From assembly GCF_003971235.1 (NCBI RefSeq), contig NZ_CP034661.1, positions 3,100,001 to 3,164,000 on the forward strand: 64,000 bases of DNA, in the 5' to 3' direction. Both the position numbers and the translations under genes were made by a program. This document shows, piece after piece, positions 38,696 through 49,186 of this stretch (positions are counted from its first letter, which is position 1; the number at the start of each line of letters is the position of its first letter). The notes under the pieces were generated by a model. That model was given only the letters and a program-made list of their open reading frames with translations, ran no database searches and had not been told where the DNA came from. This DNA comes from Chryseobacterium aureum (GTDB lineage Bacteria > Bacteroidota > Bacteroidia > Flavobacteriales > Weeksellaceae).

Positions 38696-41341
38696 TTATT
38701 CTTCAGATTTTTCCTTTTTCCTGAATATATTGTTCAGAAAGCCTTTCTTTTCTTTTTTCTCTTCTTCCGGTTTGGAGGTTTTGTTTTTGATTTCCTGTTT
38801 GATTTCTTTTACAGACTGTTTCATTTCTTTCACAGAGGAAACTGCATTTTTTACTTTCTTTTCTGTCTTTTCCACATTGGCCCCAATCAGTGTTTTCTTT
38901 AATCCCTGCTCAATTCCTTTCCAGAAAAGGTTGAAGAAAGATTTTGTGGGATCACGTTCTACATTTTCTACATCAACAGACTCAGGATAACTTCCTGAAT
39001 CTGACTTTATGAAAATATTGGCTACAGCCGTAAGAAAGCCTTTTTTCTCATGATTATTCTTATTTAAAACTGCAATCTTCAGATCTTTATGTTTAAGATT
39101 AAAGGTTCCGTGTAATCCGGCCGGGTTTCCTTTAAAATTAAAGAGCATTTCCTGAATTGTTCCCGCAGTGGCTGTCACATGAAGATAAGGTCTGATAAAA
39201 GGATTGATTCCGCTGGCCGGAAGATTGGACGTTTTCCCGGAAATTGCAAATCTGTCGCTCTGATCAGCCACATCAAAGCTCCAGTTAACAGAAAGCGGCG
39301 AGAGATTCATGAATGAACAGTTGATTTTAATATCCACTTTTGTGGGTTTACCTTTTATTTTAGCAGAATTCAGGTTTTTTACATTCATGTTAAAGTTACT
39401 GAACGTCAGTTTTCCAGGCCCCATACTTTCCGGAGTATCTTCTTCGTAAACCAGGACAGAGTTTTTCAGATCGAGATTATTAATCGTCATCGGAATTTTA
39501 ACAGAACGCAGCATTTTGGAATATAAGGCCTTGATCTTTGGATCATCTTTCGGAATTTTACTTCTGAAAATATTGGCATTTGCAGATTCAATTCCTACAT
39601 GGGAAGCGTTTACTGTTTTATGCTGAGAAAAAAGATCCCACTCTCCTTCCGCAGTTATTTGTCCGGCTTTCAAATCATATAGATCTCTCTCAACAGGTAT
39701 CATTTTGATAAACTGAGCTCTCGAAACGAGAGGTTTCATGGCAAAATTACTGATCTGCACTTTATTTTTATTGAGCTTCAAAAGCCCAAGACTCATATCA
39801 TAAAATTGTGTTTTGTAAGAAAGATTTCTGGTGGTAAGGAAATAGTCTTTTACTTTAAAGGAAAGCCCCGGCTGATTGGGCTTGGGTGATAGTTCAATAT
39901 GATTTACCGTGGCATTCAAATCATGAAAAGCTAAAGGTTCTTTTCCATTGTCATAAACCACATTTGAATTCTTCAAAGAGATTTTCCTTACGATAATGGA
40001 TTGTATAATCCCCGGTCCGCCAGTTTTATTCTGCTTCTTCTCTCCTGCTTTGATGGTTCCGTTTACATTATTTACAAGAACATCTTTGATATCCAGATGG
40101 AGTTTTTTATCAACAAACCCGAGTTTATTGATATTAAAAGCGATATGATCAGTTTTTAAACTTACCTCAGATTTTTCTGCTGCTGAAGAACCTGGCATAA
40201 GTACAAGATCCAGAATTTCACCATTTGTAGGTTTAAGAGCAAGGCTTCTAACAGCAATATTCTGGTGATTGGAATATACAATGTCTCTTCCTGAAAGCAG
40301 AAAATCTTTATATGCGATAGGAATAACTTGTTCTGAGCTTTCTTTATCAAACCTGAGCTGATTAATATTTAAATTAAGCTTTCCGACAGACAAGAGCTTA
40401 TTGCCATCGGGTCTGTTAATCTGAATTACAGCGTTATTCAGCTTTACATTGTTTAAATCAACCTCAAAATTTGATTTTTTCTCACTTTTCCTGGCTTTTA
40501 CCCCAGTATGATATACGGTAAAAGCCGGATTTTGAAAATCAGCATTGGCAAGTGATACCTTATTTTTATTCAAAACCACATCTTTGAATTCCATTTTAGG
40601 AACTGCAAATTCGAATAGCTGAGTTTTTTGGGGATAAAACTTTTTAAACTGGGCAAAAGAAAGAAGCGGAGTGAGTTTAAAATTTTCAACAGACATCTGC
40701 CCGTCACTTGTATTGATCTTATTGATGGTAACAGCGTATGTTTCATCCGGACGGAAAAAGAATTTTTCGCCTTTAATGCTATAGCTGTCAAATACAACGG
40801 GTAATTTGTTTTCAACAGATTCTTCTGTCATCTGTAAGTTTTCCACAAACAAATCCAGTTGTTGCACGGATAAAAACTTCTGTTTTGTATGTCGGAAAAC
40901 CGCAATTTTACCTTTATTAATCCTGATATTTTCAAATAAGACAGGATTTCTTTTCTTTCCGGTTTTACGGTCGACAGGTTTTGCGAGAATCACATTTAAG
41001 TTAGGCGTTGCCAGCAGTAAATCTGATGAGCTGATTCTTTTATTAAAAAGAGCATCATAAATCCCGAAACGGCTTATTTTCAAAGTATCAATAGTTCCCT
41101 GCAGACCAATAACGTCTGTATTTTGGGGATCTTTACTGTTCACCGAAATTCCTGTTGCAAAGATATTTCCTGTTCCTAAATCTACATCCAGGGTTTTGTA
41201 GGAGACTTTATAAGCGGTATTCTTTTTTATATAGTGAGGAAGTTGGGTTTTAAGCCATATATTCAGTCCGAAATTCGCAGCCAGAAGAATTCCTGCCAGG
41301 ATTCCGAAAGTTATCAATAGTCTTTTCACCCATTTTCCCAT
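38696..41341 (-). CDS. AsmA/DUF748-like large envelope protein
   Basis: The 881-residue protein has an N-terminal membrane anchor (LLITFGILAGILLAANFGL, about residues 8-27), then a long beta-rich periplasmic region with repeated patterns such as LKISRFGIYDALFNKRI, LLATPNLNVIL and NFKLTPLLSFAQFKKFYP, and finally a Lys/Glu-rich helical tail (from about residue 800) ending KKEKSEE. The architecture recalls AsmA-like/DUF748 proteins, thought to act as lipid-transfer bridges or in outer-membrane biogenesis. Homology is judged by eye only. It is followed 29 bp upstream by the DUF2797 gene on the same strand, so the two may be co-transcribed. Confidence 0.72.
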   Translation of the reverse strand: MGKWVKRLLITFGILAGILLAANFGLNIWLKTQLPHYIKKNTAYKVSYKTLDVDLGTGNIFATGISVNSKDPQNTDVIGLQGTIDTLKISRFGIYDALFNKRISSSDLLLATPNLNVILAKPVDRKTGKKRNPVLFENIRINKGKIAVFRHTKQKFLSVQQLDLFVENLQMTEESVENKLPVVFDSYSIKGEKFFFRPDETYAVTINKINTSDGQMSVENFKLTPLLSFAQFKKFYPQKTQLFEFAVPKMEFKDVVLNKNKVSLANADFQNPAFTVYHTGVKARKSEKKSNFEVDLNNVKLNNAVIQINRPDGNKLLSVGKLNLNINQLRFDKESSEQVIPIAYKDFLLSGRDIVYSNHQNIAVRSLALKPTNGEILDLVLMPGSSAAEKSEVSLKTDHIAFNINKLGFVDKKLHLDIKDVLVNNVNGTIKAGEKKQNKTGGPGIIQSIIVRKISLKNSNVVYDNGKEPLAFHDLNATVNHIELSPKPNQPGLSFKVKDYFLTTRNLSYKTQFYDMSLGLLKLNKNKVQISNFAMKPLVSRAQFIKMIPVERDLYDLKAGQITAEGEWDLFSQHKTVNASHVGIESANANIFRSKIPKDDPKIKALYSKMLRSVKIPMTINNLDLKNSVLVYEEDTPESMGPGKLTFSNFNMNVKNLNSAKIKGKPTKVDIKINCSFMNLSPLSVNWSFDVADQSDRFAISGKTSNLPASGINPFIRPYLHVTATAGTIQEMLFNFKGNPAGLHGTFNLKHKDLKIAVLNKNNHEKKGFLTAVANIFIKSDSGSYPESVDVENVERDPTKSFFNLFWKGIEQGLKKTLIGANVEKTEKKVKNAVSSVKEMKQSVKEIKQEIKNKTSKPEEEKKEKKGFLNNIFRKKEKSEE

Positions 41342-41370
41342 ATTTTGTGATTTAGTTGTATTTATATTGA

Positions 41371-42168
41371 TCAGTTCTTTATTTCAAGCTCGATCACGTA
41401 CCCTTCATGTCCTCTTACATTGATAAAGTTTCCGCCTTCAAACCCAAGATACTGGCCTTTGATCCCGGTAAGCCTTCCTGTAAACTCAGGTTTTTTGTCC
41501 AAAGTGAACGAAGCTACTTTTTCCGGTTTCTCGAAAGGATAATCAAACATCCACAATTCTTCTCCATCTCTATAAAATTGCTGGAAATCTTCAGGAAAAT
41601 ATTCTTTTATTTTTTGGCGGAAATCAGCAAGATCTACTTCTCCTTCAAAATCATCCTGCAGCATTTTTCTCCAGTTGGTTTTATCCGGTAAATGCTCTTT
41701 TAAAGCAACTTCTATCATTCCTGCTTCATACCTGTTCTCTGTTCTTGCGATGGGTAATGCAAAAGTCGCACCCTGATCAATCCACCTTGTAGGAATCTGT
41801 GTATTTCTGGTAACTCCTACTTTTACATCTCCGGTGTATGCCAGATAAACAGTGTGTGGCTGCAGCTGAATTTGTTTTTCCACTTCAAGATCTCTTTCGG
41901 CCACTCCCAAATGTGCAGTAGAAAGCTCGGGACGAATGATGGTATCACTGGCATAAGGGCTTTCAAAAAAACAGTTTTTGCAGAATCCCATTCTGTAAAT
42001 AGGTTTGTTCTCCCCGCAGTTTACACATTGAAATCCGGTATGTCTGATGCTTAATTCCTTACCAAACAGTTCATTCATATGGATCAGATCTCCTGAAAGA
42101 CTGAGATAGTACTGGATTGGCTTTGCATCGTAACTTGTCATTTTTAAAATTTGCCCTTGAAACTGCAT
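41371..42168 (-). CDS. DUF2797 family protein
   Basis: The 265-residue protein has an N-terminal zinc-ribbon-like set of cysteines (C48, C51, C63, C66) and the DUF2797 core: AHLGVAERDLEVEKQIQLQP, YLAYTGDVKVGVTRNTQIPTRWIDQGA, EAGMIEVALKEHLPDKTNWR. The core resembles a GIY-YIG-like fold (KVGVTR...RW.DQGA), but no activity is established. A -7 box TACTTTTG lies at 42217-42224 on this strand. Confidence 0.88.
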   Translation of the reverse strand: MQFQGQILKMTSYDAKPIQYYLSLSGDLIHMNELFGKELSIRHTGFQCVNCGENKPIYRMGFCKNCFFESPYASDTIIRPELSTAHLGVAERDLEVEKQIQLQPHTVYLAYTGDVKVGVTRNTQIPTRWIDQGATFALPIARTENRYEAGMIEVALKEHLPDKTNWRKMLQDDFEGEVDLADFRQKIKEYFPEDFQQFYRDGEELWMFDYPFEKPEKVASFTLDKKPEFTGRLTGIKGQYLGFEGGNFINVRGHEGYVIELEIKN

Positions 42169-42216
42169 ATTATATTTATATTACTTTTTTTAAGTAAATT
42201 TAATGATTATATTTTT

Positions 42217-42239
42217 CAAAAGTAAAATTTATATTTTTG
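42217..42239. promoter_or_regulatory. Divergent -7 boxes between the DUF2797 and epimerase genes
   Basis: TACTTTTG on the minus strand (42217-42224) and TATTTTTG on the plus strand (42232-42239) lie 7 bp apart, so the two promoters share their upstream regions and probably influence each other. Confidence 0.6.
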
Positions 42240-42257
42240 CACTCATAAAAAATACAA

Positions 42258-43286
42258 ATGGTTTATCTTATAACAGGCGGCAGTGGGTTCATTGGTTCCC
42301 ATTTAATTGAACGATTGTTGAGAAATGGACATTCTGTCATAAACATTGACAATTTTGATGATTTCTACAGCTATCAGGTAAAAATTAAAAATACTTTAGA
42401 GTCAATTGGCAAAATTCCGGATTTTGAATTCTCGGATAAAGAGACTGATATCCAACATTTGGACTCCCTTTCCCATTCTGATCAATACTCCCTCTATTGG
42501 CAGGATATCCGGGATAAAAATGGCCTGGAAAACATTTTTAAAAATCATCATATTGATATGGTGATCCACCTGGCAGCCCTTGCGGGAGTTCGGCCTTCTA
42601 TTGAGCGCCCTCTGGAATACGAAGAAGTGAATGTACGCGGTACAATGAATCTTTGGGAGCTGTGTAAGGAGTTTAATATTAAGAAGTTTATTTGTGCCTC
42701 CTCTTCAAGCGTCTATGGAAACAATGAAAAAATTCCTTTCTCAGAGACCGACAATGTAGACAATCCTATTTCTCCTTATGCGGCTACTAAGAAAAGCGGA
42801 GAAGTCATTGGGCACGTTTACCATAGTTTATATCATATAGATATGATTCAGCTTAGGTTCTTTACAGTTTACGGACCAAGACAAAGACCGGATCTTGCAA
42901 TACACAAATTTGCAAAGCTCATTTCAGAAGATCAGGCAATCCCTTTTTATGGGGACGGGAGTACAGCCAGAGATTATACTTATATAGATGATATTATTGA
43001 TGGAATTACCAAGTCTATCTCATATCTGGAAACTCATTCCGGAGTATATGAAATTCTGAATCTGGGAGAAAACCAGGTAATCACTTTATCAGAAATGGTA
43101 AATACAATAGAAAAGGCACTCGGAAAAACTGCCAACAAAAAAATTCTGCCAATGCAGCCGGGAGATGTCACAAAAACCAATGCAGATATTACAAAAGCAA
43201 AGCATTTAATAGGCTATAAACCGGCCACAGACTTCCAAAATGGCATAAAAAAATTTGTGGAATGGTTTTTGAGAAAACGACAATAA
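42258..43286 (+). CDS. NAD-dependent sugar epimerase (UDP-glucuronate 4-epimerase-like)
   Basis: The 342-residue extended short-chain dehydrogenase has TGGSGFIGSHL at the N-terminus for NAD binding, AALAGVRPSIERP, CASSSSVYG, the catalytic pair in SPYAATKKS (Tyr and Lys near residue 174), and LRFFTVYGPRQRPDLAI. The RPSIERP...EYEEVNVRGT segment favours UDP-glucuronate 4-epimerase over UDP-glucose 4-epimerase. It would supply galacturonate-type sugar nucleotides for surface polysaccharide. No glycosyltransferase genes lie adjacent. Confidence 0.86.
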   Translation: MVYLITGGSGFIGSHLIERLLRNGHSVINIDNFDDFYSYQVKIKNTLESIGKIPDFEFSDKETDIQHLDSLSHSDQYSLYWQDIRDKNGLENIFKNHHIDMVIHLAALAGVRPSIERPLEYEEVNVRGTMNLWELCKEFNIKKFICASSSSVYGNNEKIPFSETDNVDNPISPYAATKKSGEVIGHVYHSLYHIDMIQLRFFTVYGPRQRPDLAIHKFAKLISEDQAIPFYGDGSTARDYTYIDDIIDGITKSISYLETHSGVYEILNLGENQVITLSEMVNTIEKALGKTANKKILPMQPGDVTKTNADITKAKHLIGYKPATDFQNGIKKFVEWFLRKRQ

Positions 43287-43397
43287 GTAAATTGCTGACA
43301 CAACTGCCAGCCAGTTTGTGACAGCCATTTATAAGAAAATATTATAAAAAGAATTGAAAATCAAGTATAAAAAAGTTTATTATACAAGCTATTTTTA

Positions 43398-43405
43398 TAC
43401 TTTTG
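43398..43405 (+). promoter_or_regulatory. -7 box of the DUF2795 gene
   Basis: TACTTTTG followed by CA, 17 nt upstream of the ATG at 43423. Confidence 0.55.
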
Positions 43406-43422
43406 CAAAAAATTAGAAAATT

Positions 43423-43644
43423 ATGTACTGGACATTAGAATTAGCTTCATATTTAAGTGACGCACCTTGGCCAATGACAAAAGCAGAGCTTATCGACTAC
43501 GCAATCAGAACTGGTGCACCTATGGAAGTAGTAGAAAACCTTCAGGCCATTGAAGACGAAGGAGAAATTTATGAATCCATCGAAGAGGTATGGAGTGACT
43601 ACCCTACTGACGAAGACTTCCTTTGGAACGAGGACGAATATTAA
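43423..43644 (+). CDS. DUF2795 family small acidic protein
   Basis: The 73-residue protein, MYWTLELASYLSDAPWPMTK, matches DUF2795: LASYLSDAPWPMTKAELIDYAIRTGAP, then NLQAIEDEGEIYESIEEVW. It is strongly acidic toward the C-terminus (DEDFLWNEDEY). Small cytosolic proteins of this family are widely conserved in Flavobacteriia with no known role. It has its own promoter and a terminator and lies immediately upstream of secA. Confidence 0.9.
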   Translation: MYWTLELASYLSDAPWPMTKAELIDYAIRTGAPMEVVENLQAIEDEGEIYESIEEVWSDYPTDEDFLWNEDEY

Positions 43645-43653
43645 TAAAGCGAT

Positions 43654-43684
43654 AAGCTTTAGGCTGCGTGCTTAGAGCTTTTTT
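43654..43684 (+). terminator. Intrinsic terminator of the DUF2795 gene
   Basis: AAGCTTTAGGC (43654-43664) pairs with GCTTAGAGCTT (43670-43680, two wobble pairs) around TGCGT, followed by T residues. Confidence 0.78.
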
Positions 43685-43765
43685 GCCCTTTTTATATATA
43701 ATTTACACGATAAGTGTTATTTAAAACGCTTAAAGCATTTGCATTAAGCATAAAGCAAAAAATTT

Positions 43766-46700
43766 ATGAGTTTTTTAAACAAAGTTCTTAAAGGGTTTTT
43801 GGGAGACAAAAAAGCGCAGGACCTAAAAGAAGTAAAAAAAGTTGTAACAAAAATCAAAGCTGTAGAACCTAACATCCAACAACTGTCAGATGATGGGTTG
43901 AGACAAAAAACGGCTGAGTTTAAAGAGAATATAAAATCTGCAACCAGCAAGATTACAGCTCAGATAGAACAGATAAAAGAGCAGATAAAGAACTCAACAA
44001 ACGTTGATGAGAAAGAAGCTCTTTTCACAAAAATTGAGTCTCTTAAAAAAGAATCTTACGAAATTGAAGAAAAAGTTCTGGTTCAGGTTCTTCCCGAAGC
44101 TTTTGCATTGATCAAAGAAACGGCAAGAAGATGGGCTCAGAATGGAGAAATCCGTGTAACTGCAACCGACTGGGACAGAGAACTCGCTGCGGCAGGAAAA
44201 GATTTCGTTAGCATTCAGGGAGACACAGCTGTTTGGAAAAACTCATGGGACGCTGCCGGAACTCCTGTAGTTTGGGATATGGTCCATTATGATGTTCAGT
44301 TTATCGGAGGGGTTATTCTTCACAGTGGTAAAATTGCCGAAATGGCAACCGGTGAAGGTAAAACTTTGGTAGGAACATTACCTATTTACTTAAATTCACT
44401 TCCGGAAAGAGGAGTACACGTTGTAACCGTGAACGACTACCTTGCAAAAAGAGACTCTGCATGGATGGGTCCTCTTTATCAGTTCCACGGAATGTCTATC
44501 GACTGTATCGATAACCACCAGCCGAACTCAGACGGAAGAAGAAAAGCATACAACTCAGATATTACGTACGGAACGAACAATGAATTCGGTTTCGATTATC
44601 TGAGAGATAACATGGTGACCTCACCTTCAGAACTAGTACAAAGAGAACTGAACTTCGCAATCGTGGATGAAGTTGACTCTGTATTGGTAGATGATGCCAG
44701 AACACCATTGATCATTTCGGGTCCGGTTCCTCAGGGAGACAGACAGGAATTTGATGTTCTTAAGCCTTCTATCGACAGAATTGTTGAAGTACAAAAGAAA
44801 ACTGTCTCTGCTATTTTCAATGAAGCGAAAAAATTAATTGCTGCAGGAAATACAAAAGAAGGGGGATTCAAATTACTTCAGGCTTACAGAGGTCTTCCAA
44901 AAAACAGACAGTTAATCAAATTCTTATCGGAAAGCGGTAACAGAGCATTGCTTCAGAAAGTGGAAGCACAGTATATGCAGGACAACAACCGTGATATGCC
45001 GATCGTAGATAAGGATCTTTACTTCGTCATTGAAGAGAAAAACAATCAGGTAGACCTTACCGATAAAGGTGTTGAGTACATGTCTCAAGGAAATTCAGAT
45101 GCTAATTTCTTTGTCCTTCCGGATATCGGAACTGAAATTGCCGAATTAGAAGCTAAAAACTTGTCTAAAGAAGAGGAGTTTGAAGCAAAGGAAAGACTTT
45201 TCTCAGATTTTGCTGAAAAATCTGAACGTGTTCACACCATGAGCCAGCTATTGAAAGCGTACACATTATTTGAAAAAGATGATGAGTATGTAGTCATTGA
45301 TGGTGAAGTAAAAATCGTTGATGAGCAGACAGGTCGTATCATGGAGGGACGTCGTTATTCAGACGGTCTTCACCAGGCGATCGAAGCGAAAGAGAATGTA
45401 AAAATTGAGGCAGCTACTCAGACTTTTGCAACCATCACACTTCAGAATTATTTCCGTATGTACAACAAGCTTGCGGGGATGACAGGTACTGCTGAAACCG
45501 AAGCCGGAGAGCTTTGGGAGATTTACAAACTGGATGTAGTGGTAATTCCTACCAACCGTCCTATTTTAAGACATGACAAACAGGACTTGGTTTTCAAAAC
45601 CAACAGAGAAAAATATAATGCAGTAATTGAAGAAATTGAAAAATTAACAGCACAGAAAAGACCTGTACTTGTGGGTACTACTTCTGTGGAAATTTCTCAG
45701 TTGCTTTCCAAGGCACTTCAATTAAGAAAAATTCCACACCAGGTATTGAACGCGAAGCTTCACAAAAAAGAAGCAGAGATTGTTGCTGGAGCAGGACAGC
45801 CGGGCGTTGTAACCATTGCAACGAACATGGCAGGCCGTGGTACGGATATCAAGCTTTCCAAAGAAGTGAAAGAAGCAGGAGGATTAGCGATCATCGGTAC
45901 AGAAAGACACGATTCAAGACGTGTTGACAGACAGCTGAGAGGTAGAGCAGGACGTCAGGGAGATCCGGGAAGTTCTCAGTTCTATGTATCTCTTGAAGAT
46001 AACTTAATGCGTTTGTTCGGTTCTGAAAGAATTGCTAAAATGATGGACAGAATGGGTCATAAAGAAGGTGAAGTTATTCAGCACTCTATGATCAGCAAGT
46101 CTATTGAAAGAGCTCAGAAGAAAGTAGAGGAAAACAACTTCGGAACAAGAAAGAGGCTTCTTGAGTATGATGACGTAATGAACAAACAGCGTGACGTTAT
46201 TTATAAGAGACGAAAAAATGCGCTTTTCGGAGACCACTTGAAGTATGACATTACGAATATGATTTTCGATGTTGCCAATTCTATCGTTGCGAAAGGAAAA
46301 GCTTCAGGAAATTATAAAGATTTTGAATACGAAATCATTAAAACATTCACCATGGAATCTCCGGTTTCTCAAAGTGATTTTAATAATAAAAACGTTCAGG
46401 ATCTTACGAATATTTTATTCAAAGCAGCTCAGGAAGATTACAGAATGAAGCTGAACCTATTGAAAGAAAAATCATTCCCAATTATTGAGAATGTATACCA
46501 AAATCAAGGTTCTATGTTCAAAATGATCCAGGTTCCTTTCACAGACGGACACAAAACAATGACAATTGTAGCGGATCTTAAGGAAGCTTATGATACTCAG
46601 TGTGAAAGCTTAGTGAATGATTTCGAAAAGAATATCACTTTATCGATTATCGATGAAAACTGGAAGCTTCACCTTCGTGAAATGGACGACCTAAGAAGAT

Positions 46701-46840
46701 CTTCTCAAGGAGCTGTTTACGAGCAGAAAGATCCGTTGGTAATCTATAAGCAGGAATCTTTCCACTTATTCAGCGAAATGATCGACAAACTAAACAAAGA
46801 AATTATTTCTTTCTTATACAAAGGAGAAATCCCGGCTTAA
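43766..46840 (+). CDS. secA: Preprotein translocase ATPase SecA
   Basis: The 1024-residue SecA drives secretion through SecYEG. Seen: Walker A GEGKT (about 196-200), [54 protein letters not shown], the helicase motif [12 protein letters not shown], and [26 protein letters not shown]. Like other Bacteroidota SecA proteins it has insertions relative to E. coli (901 residues), for example after residue 60. It ends [13 protein letters not shown], without the C-terminal zinc motif (CxCxnCH) used for SecB/lipid binding in many SecA proteins. A terminator follows. Confidence 0.97.
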   Translation: MSFLNKVLKGFLGDKKAQDLKEVKKVVTKIKAVEPNIQQLSDDGLRQKTAEFKENIKSATSKITAQIEQIKEQIKNSTNVDEKEALFTKIESLKKESYEIEEKVLVQVLPEAFALIKETARRWAQNGEIRVTATDWDRELAAAGKDFVSIQGDTAVWKNSWDAAGTPVVWDMVHYDVQFIGGVILHSGKIAEMATGEGKTLVGTLPIYLNSLPERGVHVVTVNDYLAKRDSAWMGPLYQFHGMSIDCIDNHQPNSDGRRKAYNSDITYGTNNEFGFDYLRDNMVTSPSELVQRELNFAIVDEVDSVLVDDARTPLIISGPVPQGDRQEFDVLKPSIDRIVEVQKKTVSAIFNEAKKLIAAGNTKEGGFKLLQAYRGLPKNRQLIKFLSESGNRALLQKVEAQYMQDNNRDMPIVDKDLYFVIEEKNNQVDLTDKGVEYMSQGNSDANFFVLPDIGTEIAELEAKNLSKEEEFEAKERLFSDFAEKSERVHTMSQLLKAYTLFEKDDEYVVIDGEVKIVDEQTGRIMEGRRYSDGLHQAIEAKENVKIEAATQTFATITLQNYFRMYNKLAGMTGTAETEAGELWEIYKLDVVVIPTNRPILRHDKQDLVFKTNREKYNAVIEEIEKLTAQKRPVLVGTTSVEISQLLSKALQLRKIPHQVLNAKLHKKEAEIVAGAGQPGVVTIATNMAGRGTDIKLSKEVKEAGGLAIIGTERHDSRRVDRQLRGRAGRQGDPGSSQFYVSLEDNLMRLFGSERIAKMMDRMGHKEGEVIQHSMISKSIERAQKKVEENNFGTRKRLLEYDDVMNKQRDVIYKRRKNALFGDHLKYDITNMIFDVANSIVAKGKASGNYKDFEYEIIKTFTMESPVSQSDFNNKNVQDLTNILFKAAQEDYRMKLNLLKEKSFPIIENVYQNQGSMFKMIQVPFTDGHKTMTIVADLKEAYDTQCESLVNDFEKNITLSIIDENWKLHLREMDDLRRSSQGAVYEQKDPLVIYKQESFHLFSEMIDKLNKEIISFLYKGEIPA

Positions 46841-46863
46841 GAAAATTTTAATAAAATCCTATA

Positions 46864-46897
46864 AAAACCGTTCTGGCACTGGCTAGAGCGGTTTTTT
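46864..46897 (+). terminator. Intrinsic terminator of secA
   Basis: AAAACCGTTCT pairs with AGAGCGGTTTT (one wobble) around a 10-nt loop, followed by T residues. Confidence 0.85.
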
Positions 46898-46965
46898 GTT
46901 ATTCAGTATATAACATTTCATGATAAATATCAATCTTATTATTTATTTAGAATACTTAAAAATAA

Positions 46966-46973
46966 TATATTTG
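46966..46973 (+). promoter_or_regulatory. -7 box of the first siderophore-receptor gene
   Basis: TATATTTG followed by CA, 18 nt upstream of the ATG at 46991. No TTG is seen at the normal -33 spacing, compatible with activator-dependent expression. Confidence 0.5.
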
Positions 46974-46990
46974 CAGAAAATTTGAGTCTC

Positions 46991-49147
46991 ATGAAAAATG
47001 TACTGATCTGTGCTTCTGCACTGGCAACAATGCTGGTTTCTGCCCAAAAAAAAGACACCATCAAATCCAATGATATTGAAGAAGTAGTTGTTAACGGAAG
47101 ATATTATCAGAAGTACAAGCTAAATGAGGTTTCAGGTTCATTGAGAATTCAGACTCCGATTCTTGAGCTTCCTCAAAACGTGCAGTCTGTAAGTTCTCAG
47201 GTTCTTGCTGACCAGATGACCCTGAACATGTCAGAAGGTATTGTTCGTAACGTAAGTGGAGCAAGAAAAGTAGAACACTGGGATAATGTATATTCCAATG
47301 TTTTCATGAGAGGTGCCAGTATTTCCACTTTTATGAACGGAATGAATGTTTCTTCTACCTGGGGGCCTATCAATCCTGATGCGTCCATCATAGACAGAAT
47401 AGAATTTGTAAAAGGTCCTGCCGGATTTATGGGCTCAATGGGAGATCCTGCCGGATTTTATAATGTGGTCACTAAAAAGCCAACAGGAAAGTTTGCCAAC
47501 AGTGTTCGTTTCACAACGGGAAGTTATAATCTTTTCAGAGGCGAAGCTGATCTGGACGGAGTTCTTGTAAAAAACGGGGTTTTAGACTACCGTATCAATT
47601 TAATGGGAAGCTCTAATAAATCATGGGTGGAAAATGATAAAACAAGCAAAATCATTGTTGCTCCTTCCATTACTTTCAGGCCTACAAAGAGCACTACATT
47701 TACGGCTCAGTATAACTATCAATACTTAAAATTCAATCAGCCGGGAGCTTACCTGATGTCTAAAGACGGATATGCTTCACTGAATGTACATACCAACTTT
47801 AATGATCCAAACTTCAAGAAGACAGAGGTGAAAGATCAGAGCTTATTCCTGAGCTTAGATCAGAAGCTTTTCAAAGACTGGGTCTGGAGCACACAATACG
47901 CTTATATGGACCTGAATTATGACGGAGGTTCATGGTGGGGAACATTTGATTCAGCCAATAAAAATGTTTTAAACAGAACATTAAGCAACTGGCAGGCAAA
48001 AGGAAAAAATCATATTTTCCAGACGTATGTGAGAGGAACCCTTAATACAGGGAATATTGTTCATAAAATAATCGCAGGATTTGATTACGGAGACAGAAAA
48101 TACAAAGCAGACTTTTCATCTTTTGCAGGAGGGCCATTCCCAATCAACATTTATAATGTAAACTACGGTGTAGATCCTTCCCAACTTCCATCTTCTGATT
48201 TTTATACATTAAACACTTCTGCTCCGTTTTATAACGATCAGGGCGTAAAATATACTTCTTATTATGCTCAGGATCAGATTGAAATGTTTAATAATAAGTT
48301 AAGAGTAACCTTAGCCGGAAGATATACAAGCGGTAAAACCTATTCGGCATATCCTAATCTCAGCCCGGGAACTCCTGTTGTACCTGATACAGCTGGTGAG
48401 TTTACCCCAAGAGTTGGAGTGAGTTATTCTATCAATGAAAACTTCTCGGCTTATGGGATCTATGATAAAACTTTCGTTCCACAATCCGGAACCGGAATTA
48501 ATCAAACCAAAATTACAGATCCTTTCAGAGGACAGAATATTGAATTCGGATTGAAGAAAGACTGGTTCGGAGGAAAATGGAATTCCACTTTTGCTGTATA
48601 TGAAATCACAAGACAAAATATTCTTGTTGCCGGCAATTCAAATGAAAATGGCGGAGTTGCTTTTCAGGTTCCTACCGGAGAACAGAGAGCAAGAGGTTTT
48701 GAAACCGATATCAAAGGGGAAATCATCAAAGGGTTGAATATTATCATCAACTATGCTTATACAGACGCAAAAACTGTTAAAGACACAGATCCTACAAGAA
48801 TTGGTATTCAGTCTCCGGGGAATGCAAAAAATGTTCAGAATACCTGGATCAATTATAGATTTGAAAATGGTCTTATGAAAGGGTTTGGTATTTCAGCAGG
48901 GTATCAGTATCAGGGAGGAAGACAATCCTGGTTTGGCGTAAGTGCGAAACAAGATCAGAGCCTTCCGGATTATTTTGATACCAACTTCGGGGTTTCCTAT
49001 GTTGCAAAAAAATTCGATGTTAATCTAATGCTGAATAATGTGCTTAACAAGAAGCTTTACAGTGGTTACAGAGGAGATGCCGGCGAATATGCCTGGATCT
49101 ACAATGCTCCGCGTAACTGGAGATTATCAATAGGATATAAATTTTAA
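46991..49147 (+). CDS. TonB-dependent siderophore receptor
   Basis: The protein has about 718 residues: signal peptide to MLVSAQKK, TonB-box-like IEEVVVNGRY, a plug with LPQNVQSVSSQVLADQ and RIEFVKGPAGFMGSMGDPAGFYN, and a barrel ending RNWRLSIGYKF. The plug phrases PQNVQSVS and VKGP.G are typical of ferrisiderophore receptors of the FhuA/FoxA/FecA class. The ATG at 46991 is used; the frame also opens at a TTG at 46982. The PepSY protein gene lies 39 bp downstream on the same strand, which fits uptake followed by reduction of the ferric siderophore. Confidence 0.92.
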   Translation: MKNVLICASALATMLVSAQKKDTIKSNDIEEVVVNGRYYQKYKLNEVSGSLRIQTPILELPQNVQSVSSQVLADQMTLNMSEGIVRNVSGARKVEHWDNVYSNVFMRGASISTFMNGMNVSSTWGPINPDASIIDRIEFVKGPAGFMGSMGDPAGFYNVVTKKPTGKFANSVRFTTGSYNLFRGEADLDGVLVKNGVLDYRINLMGSSNKSWVENDKTSKIIVAPSITFRPTKSTTFTAQYNYQYLKFNQPGAYLMSKDGYASLNVHTNFNDPNFKKTEVKDQSLFLSLDQKLFKDWVWSTQYAYMDLNYDGGSWWGTFDSANKNVLNRTLSNWQAKGKNHIFQTYVRGTLNTGNIVHKIIAGFDYGDRKYKADFSSFAGGPFPINIYNVNYGVDPSQLPSSDFYTLNTSAPFYNDQGVKYTSYYAQDQIEMFNNKLRVTLAGRYTSGKTYSAYPNLSPGTPVVPDTAGEFTPRVGVSYSINENFSAYGIYDKTFVPQSGTGINQTKITDPFRGQNIEFGLKKDWFGGKWNSTFAVYEITRQNILVAGNSNENGGVAFQVPTGEQRARGFETDIKGEIIKGLNIIINYAYTDAKTVKDTDPTRIGIQSPGNAKNVQNTWINYRFENGLMKGFGISAGYQYQGGRQSWFGVSAKQDQSLPDYFDTNFGVSYVAKKFDVNLMLNNVLNKKLYSGYRGDAGEYAWIYNAPRNWRLSIGYKF

Positions 49148-49186
49148 AAAACAAAGGTTAGCCCCTCATGGGGTTAACTTTTTGCT